Assembly (NCBI GenBank): GCA_019418525.1
Contig: DYBS01000155.1
Coordinates: forward strand, 1-5,662
Reading direction: 5' to 3'
DNA: 5,662 bases
Origin: Clostridiales bacterium
GTDB lineage: Bacteria; Bacillota; Clostridia; Oscillospirales; Oscillospiraceae
Below the pieces are notes generated by a model. The model made no database searches. It worked only from the letters and a program-made list of their open reading frames with translations, and was not told the DNA's origin. Positions 1 through 4,841 of the stretch are shown here, one piece after another. Position numbers and translations under genes: made by a program. Each line of letters opens with the position of its first letter. Position 1 is the first letter of the stretch.

Positions 1-154
1 CCTGGTAGCGGGGGAAGTCGTGGCGGACCTGCTCCTGGAACTGGGCCGGCTCCTGGGCGTTGATGGCCAGGATGGCGGGGAAGCGGAGCTGGCAGATCAC
101 CTCCACCAGGGGAGAGCGGGGGTAGAGGCAGCGGTCGAATTTGGCAAACAGCAT
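1..154 (-). CDS. TIGR04255-family-like protein, N-terminal fragment
   Basis: This leftward gene begins at the ATG on the minus strand at 154-152 and runs off the left edge, so only 51 residues are visible. The translation starts MLFAKFDRCLYPRSPL and continues with VEVICQLRFPAILAIN and then a Q/E-rich stretch ending HDFPRYQ. The pattern 'xNPL.EVICQLRFP.ILxI' near the N-terminus, followed by a segment like 'PAxFQExxRxxFP', is what I recall from the sporadically distributed TIGR04255 family, whose biochemical role is not established; full-length members are roughly 250 residues. The start is supported by a strong Shine-Dalgarno (AAGGAAGG, 8 bases upstream) and a promoter-like pair further upstream. 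Codon use is GC-rich like its neighbours, so composition gives no sign of recent transfer. It is divergent from dpaA and probably unrelated to it. The family call rests on memory of the N-terminal motif alone. Confidence 0.72.
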   Translation of the reverse strand, partial: MLFAKFDRCLYPRSPLVEVICQLRFPAILAINAQEPAQFQEQVRHDFPRYQ

Positions 155-162
155 GGGAATAA

Positions 163-170
163 CCTTCCTT
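163..170 (-). promoter_or_regulatory. Ribosome binding site of the leftward gene
   Basis: On the minus strand this reads AAGGAAGG and lies 8 bases before the ATG at 154. It fixes the start of the leftward partial gene and argues against any rightward coding in 141-335. Confidence 0.75.
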
Positions 171-198
171 CTGCATCAAAGTGCATGTATTCTTCCCC

Positions 199-227
199 AT
201 TATAATGCCCCGATCCAAAAGTCACAA
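199..227 (-). promoter_or_regulatory. Sigma-A-type promoter for the leftward gene
   Basis: Read on the minus strand, the -35 hexamer is TTGTGA (227-222, 4 of 6 consensus bases) and the -10 is a perfect TATAAT (204-199), with a 17-base spacer. The predicted start of transcription is near 192, giving a leader of about 38 bases before the ATG at 154 with the Shine-Dalgarno inside it. The core ATTATAAT is its own reverse complement, so TATAAT also appears on the plus strand (201-206). No acceptable -35 is found at the right distance for rightward transcription, so the leftward reading is preferred. Confidence 0.6.
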
Positions 228-275
228 GAGGAAAGGCGCACGATTCCGCTAAACGGAACGGTTTTGGAGAGGGGC

Positions 276-305
276 GTCACCCTTCCGGCGGGGGAGAATA
301 GGATG
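276..305 (+). promoter_or_regulatory. Candidate sigma-K-like promoter for dpaA
   Basis: GTCAC (276-280) is followed after 16 bases by AATAGGATG (297-305). The mother-cell sigma-K consensus is roughly AC at -35 and CATAnnnTA at -10. The AC, the ATA and the T fit, while the first C and the last A do not. The predicted transcription start is near 311, leaving about 25 bases before the dpaA ATG, with its Shine-Dalgarno included. In Bacillus subtilis the homologous spoVF operon is under sigma-K. The match is partial and such short motifs arise by chance, so this is a weak call. Confidence 0.3.
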
Positions 306-322
306 GTACAGCCGGCGAGAAC

Positions 323-330
323 GGAGGAGG
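323..330 (+). promoter_or_regulatory. Ribosome binding site deciding the dpaA start
   Basis: GGAGGAGG ends 5 bases before the ATG at 336. It identifies 336 as the start of dpaA, even though the same frame stays open back to position 141. The extra upstream codons contain no conserved protein and overlap the leftward gene's start and promoter. Confidence 0.85.
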
Positions 331-335
331 ACGCC

Positions 336-1211
336 ATGAGACATGAGCTGGATTTCTGGGTCGTGGGAGGGGATCAGCGGCAGGCCTGTCTGGCCGGGCT
401 GCTGGCCGCCGACGGCCACACGGTACATACCTACGCATTGGAGCGAGCCGGGGACCTGACCGGGGAGGCCATCCCCGCCGGGAGCCTGTCGGGGCTGGAC
501 CTGGCCGACTGCATCGTGCTCCCCCTTCCCCTGCTGGGGGCAGGGGGAGGAGTAAACGCCCCCCTGGCCGGGGGGGCGCTGGCCCTGGAGGAGGTGCTGG
601 CCGCCGCCCGGCCGGGCCAGATCCTGTGCGCCGGGCGGGTGGAGGAAGCGGCCCGAGCGGCCATCCTCCGCCGGGAGCTGGTGCTGCGGGACTACTTTGC
701 CCGGGAGGAGCTGGCGGTGGCCAACGCGGTGCCCACCGCCGAGGGGGCCATCCAGATCGCCCTGGAGGAGCTGCCCATCACCCTCCACGGCTGCCGGGCT
801 TTGGTGCTGGGCTACGGGCGGCTGGGGCGGGCCCTGGCGCCGCGCCTTTCCGCCCTGGGGGCCCGGGTCAGCGTAGCCGCCCGGAAGTGGGCGGATCTGG
901 CCTGGATCGAGGCCGATGGCTTTCACCCCGAGCACAGCGGCGAGCTGCGGGGCTGGCTGTGCGCCTTTGACCTGATCGTCAACACGGTGCCCAGCCGCCT
1001 TTTGGGCGAGGAGGCCCTGTCCGAGCTCAAGCCCGGGTGTCTGGTCATCGACCTGGCCTCCAAGCCCGGCGGGGTGGACCTGGAGGCGGCCCAGCGGCTG
1101 GGGGTCCACGCGGTGTGGGCCCTCTCCCTGCCGGGCAAGGTGGCCCCGGTGACGGCAGGCAAGAGCATCCGCAGCACCATCTACAATATCCTCAATGAAC
1201 TGGGAGTGTGA
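336..1211 (+). CDS. dpaA: Dipicolinate synthase subunit A (SpoVFA)
   Basis: DpaA with DpaB converts a tetrahydrodipicolinate-pathway intermediate (hydroxy-tetrahydrodipicolinate) to dipicolinic acid in the mother cell; the product is later loaded into the spore core with calcium. The protein has 291 residues, close to the B. subtilis subunit of about 297. The N-terminal segment has the typical GGDQRQ (11-16). The C-terminal half is a Rossmann NAD(P)-binding domain with VLGYGRLG (157-164, GxGxxG) and ends in the family-typical LPGKVAPVTAGKSI (265-278). The start at 336 is chosen from the GGAGGAGG site. The stop at 1209-1211 is 2 bases before dpaB, indicating an operon. The usual Bacillus partners asd, dapG and dapA are not seen downstream. 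A run of seven G (570-576) paired with a preceding C run lies inside the gene, but the frame is intact. I am confident of the identification. Confidence 0.95.
   Translation: MRHELDFWVVGGDQRQACLAGLLAADGHTVHTYALERAGDLTGEAIPAGSLSGLDLADCIVLPLPLLGAGGGVNAPLAGGALALEEVLAAARPGQILCAGRVEEAARAAILRRELVLRDYFAREELAVANAVPTAEGAIQIALEELPITLHGCRALVLGYGRLGRALAPRLSALGARVSVAARKWADLAWIEADGFHPEHSGELRGWLCAFDLIVNTVPSRLLGEEALSELKPGCLVIDLASKPGGVDLEAAQRLGVHAVWALSLPGKVAPVTAGKSIRSTIYNILNELGV
558..577 (+). repeat. Perfect 7-bp GC hairpin with G7 run inside dpaA
   Basis: GCCCCCC (558-564) pairs with GGGGGGC (571-577) around a 6-base loop, TGGCCG. The right arm is part of a seven-G homopolymer (570-576). It lies in the coding frame of dpaA (around residues 75-81, NAPLAGG). 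There is no T-tract, so it is not a terminator. It may simply follow from the high GC and GGG/CCC codon bias. Confidence 0.5.
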
Positions 1212-1213
1212 AC

Positions 1214-1792
1214 ATGGAACAACAGCGCGTTGGATTTGCCCTCTGCGGCTCCTTCTGCACCCACGCCAAAGCCATGGAGGCCCTGGAGCAGGTGAAGGCC
1301 CGGTATGAGACGGTGGTGCCCATCGTCTCCGAGCGGTGCGCCTCCACCGATACCCGCTTCGGCACCGCCCACGACCTGATGCGGGAGATGGAGCGCATCT
1401 GCGACTGCCGGGTCATCGACTCGGTGGTCAAGGCCGAGCCTATCGGCCCGAAAAAACTGCTGGATGTGCTGGTCATCTGCCCCTGCACGGGGAACACCCT
1501 GGCCAAACTGGCGGCGGGGGCCACCGATTCCTCGGTGACCATGGCGGCCAAGGCACACCTGCGCAACGGCCGCCCGCTGGTGATCGCCCTGGCCACCAAC
1601 GACGGCCTCTCGGCCTCGGCCAAGAACATCGGGGCTCTGCTGGATAAGCGGAACGTGTACTTTGTCCCCTTCGGCCAGGACGACCCGGTGGGGAAGCCAA
1701 CCTCTCTGGTGGCCGACTTTTCCCAGGTGCCCGACGCAGTGGCGGCCGCCCTGGCCGGGCAGCAGCTCCAGCCGGTGTTGGTGGGGCGTTAG
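1214..1792 (+). CDS. dpaB: Dipicolinate synthase subunit B (SpoVFB)
   Basis: DpaB is the flavoprotein-fold partner of DpaA in dipicolinic acid synthesis. It has 192 residues against about 200 in B. subtilis. It belongs to the flavoprotein family (PF02441-like). The N-terminus VGFALCGSFCTH (6-17) has the GS(F)xxT phosphate-loop pattern, and the central segment CPCTGNTLAKLAAGATDSS (89-107) followed by VTMAAKAHLR is characteristic of DpaB. A later segment, PLVIALATNDGLSASAKNIG (121-140), is also typical. I chose the ATG at 1214 over the GTG at 1208 because GGGAG (1202-1206) sits 7 bases before it and the GTG overlaps the dpaA stop. With only 2 bases between the genes, translation is probably coupled. 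No terminator is visible after the TAG at 1790-1792. Confidence 0.95.
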   Translation: MEQQRVGFALCGSFCTHAKAMEALEQVKARYETVVPIVSERCASTDTRFGTAHDLMREMERICDCRVIDSVVKAEPIGPKKLLDVLVICPCTGNTLAKLAAGATDSSVTMAAKAHLRNGRPLVIALATNDGLSASAKNIGALLDKRNVYFVPFGQDDPVGKPTSLVADFSQVPDAVAAALAGQQLQPVLVGR

Positions 1793-1802
1793 GGCGAATT
1801 TC

Positions 1803-1831
1803 TTGCCAATCCGAAGGGAACATGGTAGGAT
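1803..1831 (+). promoter_or_regulatory. Sigma-A-type promoter with extended -10 for the opp operon
   Basis: TTGCCA (1803-1808, 5 of 6 consensus) is followed by a 17-base spacer and TAGGAT (1826-1831, 4 of 6). TG at 1823-1824 makes an extended -10 (TGnTAGGAT). The predicted transcription start is near 1838, about 42 bases before the OppB ATG. This suggests the transporter is expressed by the housekeeping polymerase, independently of dpaAB, although read-through from dpaB is possible because no terminator is seen. Confidence 0.6.
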
Positions 1832-1848
1832 AGGGGCGACTACATACA

Positions 1849-1862
1849 CCGCCCCCGGGCGG
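1849..1862 (+). repeat. Small GC inverted repeat in the opp leader
   Basis: CCGCC (1849-1853) and GGCGG (1858-1862) form a perfect 5-bp stem around CCCG. It lies in the presumed mRNA leader, ending 4 bases before the OppB Shine-Dalgarno GGAGGAG (1867-1873). The C run at 1852-1856 could alternatively pair with the G run at 1864-1868 and partly cover the ribosome site. There is no T-run, so it is not a rho-independent terminator. Confidence 0.4.
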
Positions 1863-1879
1863 AGGGGGAGGAGAACGCC

Positions 1880-2824
1880 ATGGTCCGATACATCGCCCAG
1901 CGTCTGGGGACGGCGGTCCTCGCCCTGCTGGCGGTGGCCTGTCTGGCCGTGGTCCTCACCCGCTCCGCGCCGGGGGACCCCTGGCTGGATATGAAGCACC
2001 ACTCCGGGCAGCGAGAGGCGGTGCTGGACGCCCGCTACGGGCTGGACCGGCCCCTCCCGGCCCAGGTGGGGAGCTATCTGTGGGACCTTCTGCACCTGGA
2101 CCTGGGGGTGTCCCTCAAGCTGCGGCAGGGCACGCCGGTGAACGCCCTCATCGCGGAGAGCTTCCCCGTCTCCGCCCGGCTGGGGCTGCTGTCTCTGGGC
2201 TGGGCGGTGCTGGCGGGGGTGCCCCTGGGGTGCCTGGCCGCCTGCCGCCGGGGGCGGGTGGCCGACCGGATTTTAAGGGCGGTCTGCGTCCTGTTCGGGT
2301 GCCTGCCGGGCTTCGCCGTGGCCTCCCTGCTGCTGTGCGCCCTGTGCGGCGGCGTGCTGGCGGTGTTCCCCGCCGCCTTTGACGGCTCCGCGAAGAGCTA
2401 TCTGCTGCCCTGCCTGGCCCTGGGATTCTACCCCATGTGTACCATGGCGAGACAGACCCGAGCCGCAGTGCTGGAGAACCTCCAGACCGACTTCCTCCGC
2501 GCTGCCCGGGCCCGAGGCCTTTCCCGGCTTCGGCTGGTGTTCGGACATGCCCTGCGCTGCGCCCTGCCGCCATTGCTGGCCCTGCTGGCCCCCCAGATTG
2601 CCTTTGCCCTGTGCGGCAGCTTCGTAGTGGAGCAGGTCTTCTCCATCCCCGGGCTGGGCTCGGTGCTGGTGCGGGCGGTGGAGAGCCGGGACTACCCGGT
2701 CATCACCGGCGTTACCATTTTTCTGGCGGCGCTGGTCATCGGGTGCAACCTGATCGCCGATATGCTCAGCCAGGCCGCCGACCCCCGCATCCGGCTGGGA
2801 GGGGAGGGGCGCGAGCGTGGCTGA
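1880..2824 (+). CDS. oppB: Oligopeptide/dipeptide ABC importer permease, OppB/DppB type
   Basis: This is one of two membrane-channel subunits of a peptide importer in the cytoplasmic membrane. The 314 residues match the family's usual 305-340. Visible features are an N-terminal membrane helix (about 9-28) followed by the family-typical RSAPGDP (28-34), the segment YGLDRPLPAQ (53-62), and LHLDLGVSL (71-79). The ATPase-contacting EAA loop is about 205-232, with AARARGLS and a conserved H before ALP. After it come FVVEQVFSIPGLGSVL (248-263) and a C-terminal ADPR (300-303). About six hydrophobic helices are evident. The start ATG has GGAGGAG 6 bases upstream. It leads an operon with a permease, two ATPases and its own promoter. 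The protein is unusually rich in cysteine (12), mostly in or near helices. Substrate (oligopeptide, dipeptide or nickel) cannot be told from this subunit; peptide is most likely. Confidence 0.93.
   Translation: MVRYIAQRLGTAVLALLAVACLAVVLTRSAPGDPWLDMKHHSGQREAVLDARYGLDRPLPAQVGSYLWDLLHLDLGVSLKLRQGTPVNALIAESFPVSARLGLLSLGWAVLAGVPLGCLAACRRGRVADRILRAVCVLFGCLPGFAVASLLLCALCGGVLAVFPAAFDGSAKSYLLPCLALGFYPMCTMARQTRAAVLENLQTDFLRAARARGLSRLRLVFGHALRCALPPLLALLAPQIAFALCGSFVVEQVFSIPGLGSVLVRAVESRDYPVITGVTIFLAALVIGCNLIADMLSQAADPRIRLGGEGRERG
2797..2809 (+). promoter_or_regulatory. Ribosome binding site deciding the GTG start of oppC
   Basis: A purine-rich site, GGGAGGGGAGGGG, ends 7 bases before the GTG at 2817. 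It lies inside the end of oppB and supports a GTG start that overlaps the oppB stop by 8 bases. Confidence 0.7.
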
Positions 2825-3806
2825 ATTCTTTGACTTCACCCCCGTGCCCCCGGAGCGCCGGGGAAAAACACGGACACACCCCGCCGCGCCAAACGGGCTG
2901 TGGCGGCGGCCGTGGCGGGACAGGCCCGCCCTGGCGGCTCTGGGGCTGCTGGCGGCGCTCCTCCTCTTCGCCTTCGTGGGGCCTCTGTTCCTGCCCTACG
3001 GGTACGACCAGTTCCTCCGGGGGGCGGAGAACCTGCCGCCCCTGAGCGCTGGAGAGGGGGGCTTTCCCCACCTGCTGGGCACCGACCGCTTCGGCCGGGA
3101 CGCCCTGGTCCGGCTGATGGCGGGCACCCGGGTGTCCCTGTGCGTGGCTCTGGCGGCGGGGGCGCTGGTGCTGACGGTGGGTACCACCTACGGCGCGGTG
3201 TCGGGCTGGCGGGGCGGCAAGACCGATCTGGTACTGCAGCGCGTGGCCGAGGTGGTGGTGTCGGTGCCCGAGGTGCTGGTGATCCTGCTGGTGTCCACCG
3301 CCCTGGGGGACCTCTTTCAGAGCTTCGCCCAGGCGCATCCGGAGTCGGAGCTGGCCCGGGCCCTACTGCGGATAGGGCCAAACCTGTGCGCTATGCTGCT
3401 GGCCTTCGCCGGGCTGTGCTGGGTGTCCCTGAGCCGGGTGGTACGAGGGGAGGTGCTGCGGCTCAAGGAGCTGGAGTATATCACCGCCGCTCGGGCCCTG
3501 GGGGCCTCGGAGGGGCGCATTCTGCGGCGTCACCTGCTGCCCAACTGCGCCGGTCAGATCGCCGTCACCGTCTGCCAACAGATCCCCACCGCCATCTTCC
3601 TGGAGTCCACTCTCTCCTTTCTGGGGGTGGGGGTTAGCGCCCCCATGACCAGTCTGGGGTCCCTTATCCGGGAGGCGTTAAATTCACTGTACACCTACCC
3701 CTACCGCCTGATCTTTCCCACAGCGGTGCTGGGGCTGCTGATTTTGTCTTTCCAGGTGCTGGGGGACCGGCTGCGGGACGCGCTGGACCCCACGACCGAA
3801 CTTTGA
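2817..3806 (+). CDS. oppC: Oligopeptide/dipeptide ABC importer permease, OppC/DppC type
   Basis: This is the second channel subunit, pairing with OppB. It has 329 residues, at the long end for the family. A charged cytoplasmic N-terminus precedes the first helix (about 38-59). Then comes the signature HLLGTDRFGRD (85-95) with AGTRVSL after it. The EAA loop is about 217-243, with YITAARALGAS and RHLLPN. It is followed by FLESTLSFLGVG (261-272), YTYPYRLIFP (292-301) and a terminal GDRLRDALDP (316-325). A hydrophilic stretch of about 20 residues at 166-187 lies between two helices; I recall a similar insert in clostridial Opp-type permeases and not in DppC of enterobacteria. It starts with GTG, overlaps oppB by 8 bases and is probably translationally coupled to it. 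The stop is 12 bases before oppD. Confidence 0.93.
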   Translation: MAEFFDFTPVPPERRGKTRTHPAAPNGLWRRPWRDRPALAALGLLAALLLFAFVGPLFLPYGYDQFLRGAENLPPLSAGEGGFPHLLGTDRFGRDALVRLMAGTRVSLCVALAAGALVLTVGTTYGAVSGWRGGKTDLVLQRVAEVVVSVPEVLVILLVSTALGDLFQSFAQAHPESELARALLRIGPNLCAMLLAFAGLCWVSLSRVVRGEVLRLKELEYITAARALGASEGRILRRHLLPNCAGQIAVTVCQQIPTAIFLESTLSFLGVGVSAPMTSLGSLIREALNSLYTYPYRLIFPTAVLGLLILSFQVLGDRLRDALDPTTEL

Positions 3807-3818
3807 GAGGAGGCCGCT

Positions 3819-4841
3819 ATGGCGGAACATCAACGAGCGCTGCTGGAGGTGCGGGACCTCCGGGTGTCCTTCTTCACCCCCGCCGGACAGGTCCGGGCGG
3901 TGAACGGCATCTCCTATACCGTGGAGCGGGGAGGAGTCATGGGCATCGTGGGGGAGTCCGGCTCGGGCAAGAGCGTGGAGGCCTACTCCGTGCTGGGCCT
4001 GCTGCCCCCTACGGGGCGGGTGGTGGGTGGCTCCATCACCTTCGAGGGGCGGAACGTGCTGGCCATGAGTGAAGCGGAGCGGACCGGCTTTCGCGGCAAC
4101 GATGTGGCCATGATCTTCCAAAACCCCATGACCTCCCTCAACCCGGTGTATACCGTGGGCTACCAGCTGGTGGAGGCCCTGCGGGCCCACGACCGGACCG
4201 TGAAGCGGGAGGAGGCCAACGCCCGGGCGGTGGAGATGCTGGAGCTGGTGGGCATCAATAACCCCCAGAAGCGCATGAAGCAGTATCCCCACCAGCTCTC
4301 CGGCGGTCAGCGCCAGCGGGTGATGATCGCCATGGCCCTCATCTGCAAGCCCAAGCTCCTCATCGCCGACGAGCCCACCACCGCCCTGGACGTGACCATC
4401 CAGGCCCAGATCCTGGACCTCATGAAGGAGATCCAGCAAAAGACTGGCATGGGCATCCTCTTCATCACCCACAACCTGGGGGTGGTGGCTGAGATCTGCG
4501 ACAAGGTGTCGGTGATGTACGCCGGGCGCATCGTGGAGCAGGGGGGCGTGGAGGATATTTTCTACCGCCCCGGACACCCCTATACCCTGGGCCTGCTACG
4601 CTCCATGCCCCGGGTGGACGTGGGGACCCGGGAGCGGCTCATCCCCATCCCGGGAACGCCGGTGGACATGCTGGACCCACCGCCGGGGTGCCCCTTCGCC
4701 TCCCGGTGTGAGAGCTGCATGCAGGTGTGTCTGGAAAAAATGCCCCCGGATATGGAGCTGGGGGAGGGCCACCGGGCGGCCTGCTGGCTGAGAGTGCGGG
4801 AACGGCTGCAGGAGAGGCGGGAAGGAGCATACCATGAGTGA
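3819..4841 (+). CDS. oppD: Peptide ABC importer ATPase, OppD/DppD type
   Basis: This cytoplasmic ATPase powers the importer together with OppF. All ABC motifs are present: Walker A GESGSGKS (45-52), Q-loop Q101, signature LSGGQRQR (160-167), Walker B LLIADEP (180-186) with catalytic E185, D-loop ALD (189-191) and switch H218. The C-terminal oligo/dipeptide domain has PGHPYTLGLLRSMPR (251-265) and a cysteine group at C291, C297, C300 and C304. In some OppD/DppD proteins this cluster region binds [4Fe-4S]; whether it does here is an inference. Its 340 residues are typical for OppD. The ATG follows AGGAGG (3808-3813) with 5 bases between. Its last 8 bases overlap the start of oppF, pointing to coupled translation. 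Confidence 0.95.
   Translation: MAEHQRALLEVRDLRVSFFTPAGQVRAVNGISYTVERGGVMGIVGESGSGKSVEAYSVLGLLPPTGRVVGGSITFEGRNVLAMSEAERTGFRGNDVAMIFQNPMTSLNPVYTVGYQLVEALRAHDRTVKREEANARAVEMLELVGINNPQKRMKQYPHQLSGGQRQRVMIAMALICKPKLLIADEPTTALDVTIQAQILDLMKEIQQKTGMGILFITHNLGVVAEICDKVSVMYAGRIVEQGGVEDIFYRPGHPYTLGLLRSMPRVDVGTRERLIPIPGTPVDMLDPPPGCPFASRCESCMQVCLEKMPPDMELGEGHRAACWLRVRERLQERREGAYHE

Noticed and set aside
20..205. Short rightward open frame of 61 codons
   Set aside because: It lies antisense to the TIGR04255-like coding sequence, lacks a ribosome site and has no recognisable protein.
201..206. TATAAT on the plus strand as a -10 for dpaA
   Set aside because: No acceptable -35 at 16-18 bases upstream (AAAGTG at 178-183). 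The same palindromic core fits a leftward promoter far better.
141..335. 65-codon N-terminal extension of dpaA from the TTG at 141
   Set aside because: The frame is open, but the DpaA family begins at the ATG at 336, which has a strong Shine-Dalgarno. The extension overlaps the leftward gene's start, ribosome site and promoter and shows no conserved protein.
1208..1213. GTG at 1208 as the start of dpaB
   Set aside because: It overlaps the dpaA stop and is only 1 base from the GGGAG site, whereas the ATG at 1214 has proper 7-base spacing.
1794..1827. Sigma-G-like promoter (CATGGTA at 1821-1827) before oppB
   Set aside because: The -10 has two mismatches to CATACTA and the only -35-like sequence (GCGAAT at 1794-1799) is 21 bases away; the overlapping sigma-A pair with extended -10 fits better.
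1793..1879. Rho-independent terminator after dpaB
   Set aside because: The only inverted repeat (1849-1862) is followed by purines and a ribosome site, with no T-run.
1181..2095. Long minus-strand open frame of 304 codons across dpaB and the start of oppB
   Set aside because: It is antisense to well-identified genes, with H/G/Q/R-rich low-information sequence typical of frames opened by high GC, and has no ribosome site.
3684..4577. Minus-strand open frame of 297 codons opposite oppC and oppD
   Set aside because: It is a histidine- and leucine-rich shadow of the OppD frame, without protein motifs; the plus strand carries all ABC ATPase motifs.
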